NCBI RefSeq assembly: GCF_016908785.1
Contig: NZ_JAFBEO010000003.1
Location: 1 to 64,000 of the forward strand
Origin: Weissella uvarum
GTDB lineage: Bacteria; Bacillota; Bacilli; Lactobacillales; Lactobacillaceae
DNA length: 64,000 bases
Reading direction: 5' to 3'
Part shown: positions 1 to 9,592 of the stretch, one piece after another
Layout of the letters: each line of letters begins with the position of its first letter
How positions within the stretch are numbered: the stretch's first letter is position 1
Position numbers and translations under genes: made by a program
Notes under the pieces: model-generated
Databases searched by the model: none
What the model was told of the DNA's origin: nothing
What the model saw: the letters and a program-made list of their open reading frames with translations, nothing else

Positions 1-1
1 T

Positions 2-1204
2 ACTGAAGGTAACGAGAAGGACCAAGCTAACAAGGCTGACAAGGACTTGCAAGACAAGAAGGACGAAGCTAAGAAGGAAGTCGATGGCCTTGAAACCTTG
101 ACTGATAAGGAAAAGGAAGATATTAAGGACAAGATTGACGGAGCAGGTACAACTGAAGAAGTCGACAACTTGGTTGATGAAGCTAACAAGCAAGACCAAA
201 ACAATAAGTCTGATAAGGACTTGCAAGATAAGAAGGACGAAGCTAAGAAGGAAGTCGATGGCCTTGAAAACTTGACCGATAAGGAAAAGGAAGATATCAA
301 GGACAAGATTGACGGAGCAGGCACAATTGATGAAATCGATAAGACAATTGATGAAGCCAACAAGCAAGATCAAAAGAATAAGTCTGATAAGGACTTGCAA
401 GACAAGAAGGACGGGGCTAAGAAGGAAATTGATAGTCTCGGCAACTTAACTGACAAGGAAAAGGAAGACTTTAAGAAGGAAATTGATGGCTCAAAGACAA
501 TTGATGAAGTTGATAAGACAATTGACGAAGCTAAGAAGCAAGATCAAAAGAATAAGTCTGATAAGGACTTGAAGGATAAGAAGGATGAAGCCAAGAAGGA
601 AATTGATGGCTTAGAAAACTTGACTGACAAGGAAAAGGAAGACTTTAAGAAGGAAATCGACAATTCAAAGACAATTGATGAAGTTGACGAAACTTTGAAT
701 AAGGCGAAGGACAAGAATAAAGCTAACAAGCCAGATGGAAATGGAAACAAGCCAGACGGTAATGGTAATAAGCCAGATGGAAACGGAAACAAGCCAGACG
801 GAAACGGAAACAAGCCAGAAGTTGAGAACCCAGATGGTAGCAAGAATCCAACAGGAACTAAGCCAGATGGAAACAAGCGTACTGAAGGTGGAACAGACAA
901 TGGTGGCCAAACGGTTAATCCGAATGGACAAGTTGATAATGGTTTGTCAGAAGCTAAAAAGACCGGACTTGCGGAAATCGACCGCATGGCTAATTTGACA
1001 GAAAGTCAAAAGTCAGCGCTTAAGGATCGCATTTTGAAGGCTAATTCAGCTGAAGAAGTGGCTGAAATCTTAGCAGAAGCTAAGCGGACTGCCCTACCAA
1101 ATACTGGATTTGAAGATAATGTTGGCATGACCGTTGCTGGTGTTATTTCTGCAATGTTAGCAACCATTGGATTCGGCTTTGCACGTCGTAAGAAAAATGA
1201 TTAA
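2..1204 (+). CDS. LPXTG surface protein with GA-module-like repeats (5' partial)
   Basis: The gene enters from the left edge, so start and signal peptide are missing; the frame is open from base 2. It shows four near-identical 58-residue units with cores such as NLTDKEKEDFKKEID, a Pro/Asp/Gly/Asn-rich spacer (PDGNGNK four times), then a fifth, divergent unit (NLTESQKSALKDRIL). The pattern of a short hydrophobic start, a charged helix and TIDEVDKTIDEA resembles GA/FIVAR three-helix modules, some of which bind albumin; binding here is inference. The C-terminus is a sortase signal: LPNTG (from 1094), a hydrophobic span and a RRKK tail, so the protein should be anchored to peptidoglycan. A strong terminator follows. 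Confidence 0.85.
   Translation, partial: TEGNEKDQANKADKDLQDKKDEAKKEVDGLETLTDKEKEDIKDKIDGAGTTEEVDNLVDEANKQDQNNKSDKDLQDKKDEAKKEVDGLENLTDKEKEDIKDKIDGAGTIDEIDKTIDEANKQDQKNKSDKDLQDKKDGAKKEIDSLGNLTDKEKEDFKKEIDGSKTIDEVDKTIDEAKKQDQKNKSDKDLKDKKDEAKKEIDGLENLTDKEKEDFKKEIDNSKTIDEVDETLNKAKDKNKANKPDGNGNKPDGNGNKPDGNGNKPDGNGNKPEVENPDGSKNPTGTKPDGNKRTEGGTDNGGQTVNPNGQVDNGLSEAKKTGLAEIDRMANLTESQKSALKDRILKANSAEEVAEILAEAKRTALPNTGFEDNVGMTVAGVISAMLATIGFGFARRKKND
41..736 (+). repeat. 174-bp in-frame tandem repeats (4 copies)
   Basis: Units start near 41, 215, 389 and 563, each opening with the codons for KDL(Q/K)DKK. The last unit is slightly shorter at its end. They encode the GA-like modules of the surface protein. 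High identity between units makes copy number prone to change and to assembly collapse. Confidence 0.85.
731..814 (+). repeat. 21-bp repeats encoding PDGNGNK
   Basis: Four consecutive copies with only synonymous differences. They form a flexible Pro/Gly/Asn-rich spacer between the GA-like repeats and the wall-proximal part of the protein. Confidence 0.85.
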
Positions 1205-1252
1205 TGAGATTGTTAGCTCATTAGCTAGTTACAATCGTTAATTTATAAATTT

Positions 1253-1289
1253 GCTCAGTAATCACAATAGTGGTTGCTGAGCTTTTTTT
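1253..1289 (+). terminator. Rho-independent terminator of the LPXTG gene
   Basis: The 13-bp arms GCTCAGTAATCAC and GTGGTTGCTGAGC (two G-U pairs) enclose AATA and are followed by seven T. Confidence 0.85.
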
Positions 1290-1399
1290 ATGGCCGATAT
1301 TTGAAGAAATTAATATGTTTGGGTATAGATGTTATGACTTTAGTTATTTTTAAGTCTGAAACCTAAGAATAGAAATATTATGAAAGGAAATGAGAAGTG

Positions 1400-2056
1400 A
1401 TGATAGAAAAAAGAGAAGTACATTTGGCAGCAGCTTATTCAGGATTGTCTTTGTTAGTTTTATTTTTGATATTAGCTGTTTTGGTGAAATTGCATAGTCC
1501 GATTGTTGGCACAATTGATCAATTTGGGTTTCGCTTGGCTGAATCAGTAACATCCCCATTTGGAATTGAAATAGCCAAGATGATGACAACCTTTGGTGGC
1601 CCAATTCCAAATACTATTTTTGCTGTTGTAATTGCTACTATTTTTTGGTTCTGGCATAAAAAAGACGCTAGTTTAACATTATTGGTAAGTTATTTTACTG
1701 GTAGCGTGCTAGCGTTAATGGCTAAACTTGTGATTCAACGGCCTCGTCCAGTCGACCCTTTACAACATAATCATGGGTTTAGTTTTCCAAGTGGCCACAT
1801 GGTTACGACGACGTTATTAATTTTATTAGTGACGGTACTTTTGATGCGTTATATGCAGCATGAAGCTTTGCAAGTCGTCTTGTGGATGTTCGCTCTTGCA
1901 TGGATACTAATTATTGCGCTATCACGAGTTTATTTACGAGCACACTATTTAACAGACATTATCGGCGGTGGCCTTTTTGCCACTGGATTTGTATTATTAA
2001 CGGTATTATTTAAACCATTGGTTATGCATGAACTTAATGATATGCGAAAAAAGTAG
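1400..2056 (+). CDS. PAP2-family phosphatase (membrane)
   Basis: Integral membrane phosphatase of the PAP2 superfamily, which acts on lipid phosphates such as undecaprenyl or phosphatidylglycerol phosphates. All three signature motifs are present: K110 to RPRP (115-118), SFPSGH (129-134) and SRVYLRAH...D (176-187). About six hydrophobic spans surround them, and the length (about 218) is normal. I chose ATG 1400; a GTG directly before it (1397) is possible. AAAGGA lies about 11 bases upstream. The substrate cannot be told from sequence. Confidence 0.88.
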   Translation: MIEKREVHLAAAYSGLSLLVLFLILAVLVKLHSPIVGTIDQFGFRLAESVTSPFGIEIAKMMTTFGGPIPNTIFAVVIATIFWFWHKKDASLTLLVSYFTGSVLALMAKLVIQRPRPVDPLQHNHGFSFPSGHMVTTTLLILLVTVLLMRYMQHEALQVVLWMFALAWILIIALSRVYLRAHYLTDIIGGGLFATGFVLLTVLFKPLVMHELNDMRKK

Positions 2057-2076
2057 TCAGAGAAGGCTTAAAACTA

Positions 2077-2106
2077 TTTACGGAATGGAGCTATTTCCGA
2101 TATAAT
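2077..2106 (+). promoter_or_regulatory. Candidate promoter of the DedA gene
   Basis: TTTACG, an 18-base spacer, then a perfect TATAAT at 2101-2106. A small dyad (CGGAA...TTCCG) lies in the spacer. Confidence 0.5.
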
Positions 2107-2184
2107 AGAAAAGCTTATTTACTTAACACGACAACATAAAAAAATTACACAAATAATAAAATTGATATTGGAGACACACATAAC

Positions 2185-2859
2185 ATGGTAAAAACGGTGG
2201 AAACCATTCTTGACATCTTTATTCATTTGGATAAACATTTGGATCATTGGGTAAATATTTTAGGGCCTTGGTCATATGGACTAATCTTTGCCGTTATTTT
2301 TATTGAAACAGGATCAGTGATTTTCCCATTTCTACCTGGTGATTCATTACTTTTTGCTGCTGGAGCGGTTGCCGCACTACCAAAAAATGTTTTGAATCCA
2401 ATTTTTTTAATTGTTATTGTTTGGATTGCCGTTTTCTTAGGTGATTCATTGAATTTCTATATCGGACGGACCGTGGGATTACCATTAGTGCATAGCCGTA
2501 TTTTTGGTCGCTTTATCTCGCAAAAAAATTTGGATGATACGAATAATTTCTTCCAAAAGCATGGTGCATTAGCTATTATTTTGGCCCGCTTCATGCCAAT
2601 TATTCGAACGCTGTCTCCATTTACAGCAGCATTATCAGGTTACCCATATAAGCGATTTATCATGCTTGATATGATTGCGGCCGGCTTATGGACTTTGATT
2701 TGTATTCCTGCTGGTTATTATTTTGGCAGTATTCCATTTATTCAAAAGAACTTTTCACTCGTTATCTTTGGGATTTTGTTTGTTTCAGCTTTACCAGCCA
2801 TCATTGGTGGAATTAAGTCGTATCTTTCAAATAAAAAAGAGAATGCGAACGTCGAATAA
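2185..2859 (+). CDS. DedA/VTT-domain membrane protein
   Basis: Member of the DedA (SNARE-associated/VTT) family, whose characterised members act as lipid flippases, for example for undecaprenyl phosphate or phosphatidylethanolamine. The family core is visible: FIETG...FLPGDSLLFAAG near residue 40-60, and the RFMPIIRTLSPF motif near residue 140. Several hydrophobic spans fill the rest and the length is usual (224). GGAG lies about 12 bases before the ATG. It follows a lipid-phosphate phosphatase, which fits a role in envelope lipid recycling, but it has its own promoter candidate. Confidence 0.87.
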   Translation: MVKTVETILDIFIHLDKHLDHWVNILGPWSYGLIFAVIFIETGSVIFPFLPGDSLLFAAGAVAALPKNVLNPIFLIVIVWIAVFLGDSLNFYIGRTVGLPLVHSRIFGRFISQKNLDDTNNFFQKHGALAIILARFMPIIRTLSPFTAALSGYPYKRFIMLDMIAAGLWTLICIPAGYYFGSIPFIQKNFSLVIFGILFVSALPAIIGGIKSYLSNKKENANVE

Positions 2860-2862
2860 AAT

Positions 2863-2897
2863 AAAAGCACCTGACCTATATGTCAGGTGCTTTTATT
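2863..2897. terminator. Bidirectional terminator between convergent genes
   Basis: Perfect 13-bp arms (AAAAGCACCTGAC and its complement) with A and T tails, placed between the DedA gene and the convergent membrane-protein gene. Confidence 0.85.
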
Positions 2898-2899
2898 AT

Positions 2900-3366
2900 T
2901 TATAATGAATGCCTATTTTTGAAGTCGTGTGATCGTTTTAGTTTTAATAGTTTTGAGGTGGTTGTTAGTGAAACTGATAATAAAATATTGATGATGGTGA
3001 TGATTAAAAAGCCTTTGGGAATATTAGCCCCAGTGAATTGAATTAATAAGGTGGCTAAGGTCGTAAAAATTGTAATTAAGCTCATAATACCAAGGGAAAT
3101 TTCATAGTTACCACGTAAATGTAAAATACGGTGGACGGCATATAAAATTCCAACACTAGCAATGATAAAAACCACATAGATGATGAAAAAACCATAAATG
3201 AAATTGGTTTGATGGTGTTTAGCATAGGCTAGAATGTCATCACTGGCCGTGAGTCCAATCACGAAATCAAAGATAAGAAAGATTAAGTAAATGGCAATGA
3301 GTCAGATGATGCTGGCAAAAATGAAATTAATGATTTTTTTGGAAATTTGTTTTAGATTTGACATGT
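2900..3366 (-). pseudogene. Small membrane protein interrupted by an in-frame TGA
   Basis: Reading from ATG 3366 gives MSNLKQISKKIINFIFASII, then TGA (3302-3304), then LIAIYLIFLIFDF and 120 further residues in the same frame. Restoring one codon gives a protein of about 155 residues with four hydrophobic spans. The stop lies within the first span. I do not recognise the family. A shorter product from an internal GTG (3262) is conceivable but would lose the first span. Confidence 0.6.
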
Positions 3367-3480
3367 TAATCCCAACTTTACTGCTATAATTTAGATTATT
3401 CATGTAATAGTATACTAAATTTATAAGATTATCGGCGTACGTTTTAAAGAAACTTGTTAAAAGAAGGCTAGGTAAACGGA

Positions 3481-4242
3481 ATGAATGCGGTTTTTGATAT
3501 TGATGGAACTTTAAGCTTTGATGGTCAGGTGATTGCAAAGACAATAGTTGATGCCTTGCATGCATTAGAAAACCAAGGGTACCAAGTGATTTTTGCTTCA
3601 GCTCGTCCAATCCGGGATTTATTGCCAATCATCCCTGAGTTTCAGCAGGATCATCTCTTGATTGGTGGAAATGGTGCAATTGTTCAACGACCGGATAACC
3701 AAGTTGTTGCCACACATTTGATTGATAGTGCGGCATTTATAACGATTAAAACGCTGATTGCACAATATCATTTGAATTATATTATTGATGATCGTTGGAA
3801 TTATGCAGCGCGTGTACCGGCAAGTAATCTTATTTATCGCCAGCTCGATCCGGCCCAACTGGCACAACAAGTTTCCATTGATGAGCTTACTCAGCCAATT
3901 AAAATTATTTTGGTAGATATTCCTCAGGAAGACTTCCAAGACGTATTAACGCAGTTAGCGACACTTAAGCAATTGAATTTGGTAATCCATTCTGGCGAGC
4001 ATAGCATTGATATTACGAGCCAAGGAATTAATAAGTATACAACCTTGATGAAATATCAAAGTCAGCCGTATATTGCGTTTGGGAATGACCACAATGATCA
4101 AGAGCTTTTACAACATGCACAAATGAGCGTGTGGGTCGGTGGTGTAAATGAGCGATTAAAACAGCTTAATTTTGAACCTAATCAGGTGGTAGCAGCTGAT
4201 GTAGATGCCATTGCGCGGGCCATTCAAGATTTGATAAGTTAA
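3481..4242 (+). CDS. Cof-type HAD hydrolase
   Basis: HAD-superfamily phosphatase of the Cof/IIB type, probably acting on sugar or cofactor phosphates in the cytoplasm. Motif I is FDIDGT (residues 5-10; note FDID rather than DxD followed by L). Motif II is the Ser/Thr in IFASARP. A C-terminal GNDHNDQEL gives the acidic metal ligands of motif IV. The length of 253 is slightly short for the family (about 260-270). It stands alone between terminators. Substrate unknown. Confidence 0.85.
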   Translation: MNAVFDIDGTLSFDGQVIAKTIVDALHALENQGYQVIFASARPIRDLLPIIPEFQQDHLLIGGNGAIVQRPDNQVVATHLIDSAAFITIKTLIAQYHLNYIIDDRWNYAARVPASNLIYRQLDPAQLAQQVSIDELTQPIKIILVDIPQEDFQDVLTQLATLKQLNLVIHSGEHSIDITSQGINKYTTLMKYQSQPYIAFGNDHNDQELLQHAQMSVWVGGVNERLKQLNFEPNQVVAADVDAIARAIQDLIS

Positions 4243-4257
4243 TGATAATAATATTTT

Positions 4258-4294
4258 AAAACATGCTATTCCTTGTAGGAAAGCATGTTTTTTA
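4258..4294 (+). terminator. Terminator after the HAD hydrolase
   Basis: AAAACATGCT and AGCATGTTTT arms around a 14-base loop, followed by T-rich sequence. Confidence 0.75.
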
Positions 4295-4366
4295 TTTTAA
4301 GATAGGCTTGCTAAGAGACGTCAATTAGGTTTAAACTTATGTTAGTTAATTTTAAGTTGAGGTTGA

Positions 4367-5677
4367 ATGATGTTTCCGACAGAAAATGAACCACGTAGAA
4401 AAATTATGATGATCGATTCAAAAAGTTTTTATGCGAGTTGTGAAAGTATTTCATTAGGTTTAAATCCCATGAAATCAATTTTAGTCGTGATTAGCCAAGC
4501 TGAAAATACAAATGGTGGGCTAGTTTTGGCGTCATCCCCCCGGGCTAAAAAAGAATTAGGGGTCACAAATGTGATGCGTAAACGTGATTTACCTCAGGAT
4601 GAACGGTTAATAATGGTCGAACCGCGAATGAATTATTATATTGCGATGAATAAAAAGGTTAATGATATTTTTAAAGAATTTGTGGCTGAAGAAGATTTAC
4701 AGATGTATTCAATTGATGAATCTATCCTAGATTTAACGCCTTCTTGGCGATATTTACAAAGTAAGTATGGCCAGGATTTAAACCTAAAAAAACTGGCGCG
4801 CATTATTCAATTGGAAATGAAAAAACGCTTAGGTCTGTATTTGACGATTGGCATTGGTGATAATCCAACGCAGGCTAAATTAGCGCTAGACATCGAAGCC
4901 AAACATAATCATAGTCTAATTGCTGAATGGCATTATGAAGATATTCCACAAAAGTTGTGGCCAATTACGGACTTAAGTTCAGTTTGGAGTATTGGTAAGC
5001 GTTCAGCTAAAACCTTACAACGGATGGGCATGATTTCGATGCAAGATATTGCCTTGGCTAACCCGTATTGGCTAAAAGAAAAACTAGGGGTGCGTGGTGA
5101 AGAGTTATTTGCTTTAGCTTGGGGTGTTGATCGCAGTATTGTGGCTCAGAAATATCAACCCAAGGCCGGTAATATTTCAAATAGTCAGGTCTTACCCCGT
5201 GACTATGCAGATGAACAGGAAATAAAAAATGTGATTCGTGAAATTGGTGAACAAGTGGCGGCCCGATTACGGAGTCACAATAAAACCTGTGGGGTGGTGT
5301 CATTAGGGAGTGGTTCAGCCTTGAGTGAGACGCAAAAAGGATTTTCAGCCCAAGCCAAAATTGACGCGACAAATCAGTCGCATAAAATTGTTGCGGCTCT
5401 TTTAGCGATTTTTGATCAACATTATGAAGGCCAGGTTATTCGCCATATTAGTGTGTCAGTTGGCCAATTGCAACCAGCATTAGGGGAGCAATTAGATTTG
5501 TTTGTGTCACCAGTTGAAGATATGAAACAGCAACAAGTTGATACAACGATTGACCATATTCGAAAAAAATATGGGGTAACCGCAATTGTAAAGTCTTCAT
5601 CGAAGATTGATGGTGGGACAATGTTAGATCGAGCTGGTTTAGTTGGTGGCCATAATGGAGGTAATGCATATGGATGA
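4367..5677 (+). CDS. Y-family DNA polymerase (UmuC/UvrX type)
   Basis: Error-prone translesion polymerase related to UmuC, DinB and Bacillus UvrX. Visible motifs: MMIDSKSFYASCE (palm, first catalytic Asp), YSIDESILDLTP (second acidic pair), LYLTIGIGDNPTQAKLA, and the helix-hairpin-helix region WSIGKRSAKTLQRMG. C-terminal little-finger sequence follows, to normal length (436). Tandem ATGs at 4367 and 4370 follow TTGAGG. Its 3' end overlaps the next gene by 8 bases, so the two are probably co-translated. UmuC-YolD pairs usually belong to the SOS response; no convincing LexA box was found upstream. Confidence 0.88.
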   Translation: MMFPTENEPRRKIMMIDSKSFYASCESISLGLNPMKSILVVISQAENTNGGLVLASSPRAKKELGVTNVMRKRDLPQDERLIMVEPRMNYYIAMNKKVNDIFKEFVAEEDLQMYSIDESILDLTPSWRYLQSKYGQDLNLKKLARIIQLEMKKRLGLYLTIGIGDNPTQAKLALDIEAKHNHSLIAEWHYEDIPQKLWPITDLSSVWSIGKRSAKTLQRMGMISMQDIALANPYWLKEKLGVRGEELFALAWGVDRSIVAQKYQPKAGNISNSQVLPRDYADEQEIKNVIREIGEQVAARLRSHNKTCGVVSLGSGSALSETQKGFSAQAKIDATNQSHKIVAALLAIFDQHYEGQVIRHISVSVGQLQPALGEQLDLFVSPVEDMKQQQVDTTIDHIRKKYGVTAIVKSSSKIDGGTMLDRAGLVGGHNGGNAYG

Positions 5678-6041
5678 TGAGGATGCGTGGGTAATTGCTG
5701 AGCGTTTTTTCCGACAAGACTATCATGATCGGGGAATGGTCAAGTGGCAGGGCTTTTATCTTTCTGACCATACTGAAGATGTGGCACACTACACACAAAC
5801 AGCTCAAGAAAAGCGTAATCAAAAGCAAATGCCTGAAATGGATATCATGGATATTTCGGATTGTCTATTGAAAGCGTACCAGCAAAGCGGTTCAGCTCAG
5901 TATCAACTCAAGGGTAAAAATGAATTAGGTTTTTATGCTCCCGTTGTTAAAGGCAAAGTATCGGGTTATCAAGACGAAGATGTCTTTATTGATCAAAATA
6001 AAGTTGCTTTAGAAAACATTCAATGGTGTGCACTTTGCTGA
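5670..6041 (+). CDS. YolD-like protein partnered with the Y-family polymerase
   Basis: A protein of 123 residues starting at ATG 5670, selected because GGAGGT at 5657-5662 is 7 bases away. The sequence contains MVKWQGFYLSDHT and a C-terminal IDQNKVALENIQ, resembling the YolD-like family commonly encoded beside UmuC-type polymerases. The start overlaps the end of the polymerase gene. Family assignment rests partly on position. Confidence 0.6.
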   Translation: MDDEDAWVIAERFFRQDYHDRGMVKWQGFYLSDHTEDVAHYTQTAQEKRNQKQMPEMDIMDISDCLLKAYQQSGSAQYQLKGKNELGFYAPVVKGKVSGYQDEDVFIDQNKVALENIQWCALC

Positions 6042-6410
6042 AAGATACTTTAATAACTTGTAATATTATTTAGTTGGATGGCGTATTTGGTGAATCAAAG
6101 CAGTGATTTTAGCGAAATAATCTAAACTTGGTACTGATTTATATCCTCAAAAGAAAACAGTTAATCTAAGACGACTTTGTGATTTATATCGTAAAGTCGT
6201 CTTTTTTTAGTATGCTTTGATGTATAAAATGATTTTAAAAATACGGAACGGTCGAGGTGAAACCTTTTAATTAATAATGTTTTGTCATCAGTTTTTTAAT
6301 TTAAGGGCGTAACATGCAAAGGTGCTAAAAGCTCTAGCATTTATATAAAAGAATTTAGCGATAACTGGTTATTTTTTTAATATAAAAACTGAGGGAGTAA
6401 AAACACATAA
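6042..6410. other. Gene-free stretch with one terminator
   Basis: No supported gene. It holds the terminator at 6168-6208. Past the terminator it is AT-rich and may hold the promoter of the glycosyltransferase gene, but I see no clear -35/-10 pair. Confidence 0.5.
6168..6208 (+). terminator. Terminator of the polymerase operon
   Basis: AAGACGACTTT and AAAGTCGTCTT arms with a 14-base loop, followed by a run of T. Confidence 0.85.
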
Positions 6411-7752
6411 ATGATTAAACTTATACTGAATTTGTTTTTTTATATCTATTTGTGATGAGTATCATTATCACGATTGAAAGTCTGTATTTTAATTTTTATA
6501 AAAGAGGTGAAAAGTACGAAGATAATCCAAATTTATCAGAATACCAGCAATCGATAAGGGCAATCGATGAGCAACCATTCGTTAGTTTGTTAGTTCCGTG
6601 TTACAACGAATCAGACAATATCGAAGGTATCTTAAAAACAATCGACGAAGCTTTAGATTATGATTATTTGGAAGTTATTTTAATCAACGATGGATCAACA
6701 GATAATACAGCAATTAAGATACGGACTAGTTTGATGCGGATGCATTTAAATAAAGAATTTCGGTTTGTTGATATTGAAGAAAATATGGGAAAAGAAAATG
6801 TACTGTTGCAAGGCGCATTAGCCACTAAAGGGGAATTTTTAATGGTGATGGATACAGATGCGATTTTGGATGTGGATGCAATCAAAAAATGGTGGTGCAT
6901 TTTAAAAATCCAGCTGTTGATGCTGTCACTGGGCAACCATTGGTACGGAATTTTACAACCCTATTAGCTAAAATTCAATTGGCTGAATATTCAAGTCCAG
7001 CTGTTGATGCTGTCGCTGGGCAACCATTGGTACGGAATCTTACAACCCTATTAGCTAAAATTCAATTGGCTGAATATTCAAGTATTGTGTCGTTAACTAA
7101 ACGGGCCCAGAGTGTGCAAGGTCGTTTAAATACAGTTTCAGGAGTATGTGTCATGGTACGTAAATCAGCTTTATTAGCATCTGGCTGGTGAGATGAGACC
7201 ACTATTACTGAAGACATTGCACTAACTTGGAAACTACAACGAGCAGGGTGACAAGTCGATTACGAACCAGAAGCATTGTGTTGGATCTTGGTGCCAGAAA
7301 AAATTTCAGGGCTCTTTAAACAACGCTTACGTTGGGCCCAAGGTGGCGCCGAAGTATTACTACATAATCTAAATCTTATTTTTAAACCGAAAGACTGGCC
7401 ATTGTTGCCATTGCTATTAGAACAACTGGTCAGCACGACCTGGTGCTTATTGTGGTATGTATCCTTATTTATTTTCATTAAATCATGGATAGTAATGGGC
7501 TATCCTAACCGGATTTCAATTGCAATGGGAGCATTGCTAGTGGCCACTTGCTTAGTACAATTTATGACCGCGTTGTATGAAATCAAAAAAGTAGATGATA
7601 CTGCTACGAGATATTTATATTGGGGAGGTTGGTATCCAATATTCTATTGGATTATTAACCCAGTAACGACACAGTGCTGGCTTTGCCAAAAGCAATTTGG
7701 AGTACTTTCGCTCAGAAGCAAGCTACTTGGACAAGTCCAGATCGGGGAGTGA
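6411..7752 (+). pseudogene. pgaC: PgaC/IcaA-like family 2 glycosyltransferase, multiply broken
   Basis: The family makes poly-beta-1,6-N-acetylglucosamine at the membrane. Motifs in order: VSLLVPCYNES, INDGSTDNT, the DTD of VMDTDAIL, TITEDIALTWKLQ (TED) and QRLRWAQGG (QxxRW), then C-terminal membrane spans. Lesions: a probable one-base loss in the T run near 6430; a one-base loss in the A run at 6886-6891, after which the frame reads MVVHFKNPAVD as expected; an 87-bp tandem duplication (6910-7083); and in-frame TGA at 7189 and 7249. The 7249 TGA falls where relatives have the Trp of GW-x-V-x-YEP. The gene cannot make an active enzyme as written. Confidence 0.82.
6910..7083 (+). repeat. 87-bp tandem duplication inside pgaC
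   Basis: Units 6910-6996 and 6997-7083 differ at only two bases and encode PAVDAV(T/A)GQPLVRN followed by 14 shared residues. The 29-residue insertion falls between the DxD and TED motifs of the catalytic domain. Confidence 0.92.
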
Positions 7753-7757
7753 ATTAG

Positions 7758-8228
7758 ATGGCAGAAAAACAAAATTATATAATCGATAAAAGTGAAAACC
7801 CATTGCTAACATTTTTATCATTTTTGATAACGATGTTAGCATGGTTGTTAGTTATTTACTTTGTCGTTTTTAGTATTTTTTCGCTTGATTTCTTTTTCTT
7901 TCATTGGCGAATGGCGACACGGTTTTATCATCCACAAACGATGACGATTGGGGTTTTGATTCTATTATGTGGATTTGGCTTCGCCATTATTTTAAATCTG
8001 CTTATTTATGTTATTGGGTTAACAATGAAACGCAAACAAAGTAAGCAAACAAAGTCAGAAGCCAAATTTGAGCAACAAAATCAGGTTGCCCCTATCGAAC
8101 TGGCTCAATATTTTGCATTAACGCCAGATGATATTGCTAAAAGGCAGCACAATCAGATGGTTACAATTACAAAAGAACAGTGTATTGATGCGGATGCATT
8201 AGCAGAATTGCGAGAAGAGCATATTTAG
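7758..8228 (+). CDS. PgaD-like membrane protein
   Basis: A protein of 156 residues with two strong hydrophobic spans in the first 100 residues and a charged cytoplasmic tail, encoded directly after the PgaC-like gene. That position, size and topology match PgaD, the accessory subunit that works with PgaC to make and export poly-GlcNAc. Sequence motifs are weak, so the call rests on context. It remains intact although its partner is broken. Confidence 0.6.
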   Translation: MAEKQNYIIDKSENPLLTFLSFLITMLAWLLVIYFVVFSIFSLDFFFFHWRMATRFYHPQTMTIGVLILLCGFGFAIILNLLIYVIGLTMKRKQSKQTKSEAKFEQQNQVAPIELAQYFALTPDDIAKRQHNQMVTITKEQCIDADALAELREEHI

Positions 8229-8270
8229 TAATTATTTTTTGTAAGAACATTGCTAAACATTCACATGGCA

Positions 8271-8304
8271 AACAGGCGACTATAATTTAGTGGCCTGTTT
8301 TTTT
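8271..8304 (+). terminator. Terminator of the pga-like pair
   Basis: AACAGGC and GCCTGTT arms followed by seven T. Confidence 0.75.
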
Positions 8305-8534
8305 ATGGTTAGGGTGAGCGGTCGTTAGGAGTGGATGTGAGCCACCCTAAATTTTAAGGTTTCAAGGCAATGTTAAATCGATCACTTTATGAACTGATTT
8401 TCATCACTTTCTAATTTAACGGTTTGTAAGCGCTTAACTATAGGAATATAATTCTAATTTAAAGCTAATAATTATGTGAGCTTTAAAAAATATGGTTAGG
8501 CGTGATGAGTTTCATCGCGAAGGGGTATTTAAAA
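8305..8534. other. Intergenic stretch with a hairpin
   Basis: Contains an inverted repeat (TTAGGGTG at 8309-8316, CACCCTAA at 8343-8350) of unknown role and a cre-like palindrome. No gene supported. Confidence 0.4.
8425..8438. promoter_or_regulatory. Possible cre (CcpA) site
   Basis: TGTAAGCGCTTAAC, with the perfect palindromic core TAAGCGCTTA, departs from the cre consensus only at its right edge. It lies about 100 bases upstream of the ketopantoate reductase gene. Confidence 0.35.
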
Positions 8535-9572
8535 ATGGGCGAAAATAAGATTGTGATTTATGGAACAGGCTCATTGGAAACAATTATCGGGGCCTTTTTA
8601 ACGCAGGCCGGTGAAAATGTAACTTTGATTGATGTTTGGCAAGAAAATGTGGATACATTAAATGAAAAAGGTGCTCATGTGGTTGGAACAACAGATTTAA
8701 CAGTTCCAGTTAAGGCAGTAACACCTGATCAAGTGTCAGATACCTTTGATATTATTTTGCTATTAACGAAGTAAGTATTTAATGAGACGATTGTACCAAA
8801 GGTCAAGGAATTGCTTAATCCAGATGGGACTTTGGTTTCATTGCAAAATGGCGTTCCAGAAAAGCATATTTTGACGCACCTTCCTGCTAAAAATGTTGTA
8901 GCTGGATCAGTTAAATTTTGCGGAACAAGCAAGGGACCTGGTGAATCAGCCTTAACAACTGATTTTGATACGTTTAAAAGCTTTGCTTTCAAGATTGGTG
9001 AAATAGATGGTTCAACAACTGATCGGATTAAGGATGTTCAAAGTGTCTTGAATCACGTTGGCGGTACCTTCATTTCAGATAATTTGATGGGGACAAAGTG
9101 GTCTAAGCTATTAATTAATTCATCATTTAGCGGTCTTTCAGCTACAACAAACTCAACCTTTGGGGATGTGGCAGATAATGATGAAACGGTCTTAGCTGCC
9201 CTTAACATTATCAATGAAGGGCTTGAAGCAGGTTCAGCCGATCATGTTCAATTTGATGAACTTAATAATTTTGATTTGAGCTACTTTAAAAAGCCAGTTG
9301 ATGGCAAATTTACCGATGAGCAAGTGGCAACACTTCGTAAGCTAATCGAACCTATCCGCAAGCTTGAAGCAAGTATGTTGTAAGATTTAAAGAAGGGTCG
9401 TAAGACAGAGGTCCATGATATCAATGGTGTTGTTGCTGAAACAGGGGCACAACATGATGTGCCAACACCATTTAATGATTTAGTGATGACTGTGTCAAAG
9501 GCAGAAGAGACCAAACAATTACCAGAATTTGATACAACGCTGGCTGAAATTATGCCATTACTACAGGCATAA
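8535..9572 (+). pseudogene. panE: Ketopantoate reductase (ApbA/PanE family), two nonsense codons
   Basis: NADPH-dependent 2-dehydropantoate 2-reductase family (coenzyme A pathway). ATG 8535 is preferred for its AAGGGG. The N-terminal Rossmann motif reads IYGTGSLETIIGAFL, with Glu at the position that is usually the third Gly of GxGxxG. SLQNGVPE, MGTKWSKLLINSS and the C-terminal LKKGRKTEVHDINGVV are recognisable. In-frame TAA codons at 8772-8774 and 9381-9383 cut the frame; Gln in place of each gives a continuous family member of about 345 residues. With both stops and the damaged Gly motif, function is probably lost. Confidence 0.85.
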
Positions 9573-9592
9573 AAGAAGCATTGTTTATTTAG

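Noticed and set aside
544-987. Minus-strand open frames across the GA-repeat gene
   Set aside because: Shadows of the repeated Lys/Asp codons; no ribosome binding site.
4325-4360. LexA box upstream of the Y-family polymerase
   Set aside because: AAAC-TTAT-GTTA only partly matches GAAC-N4-GTTC; too weak to list.
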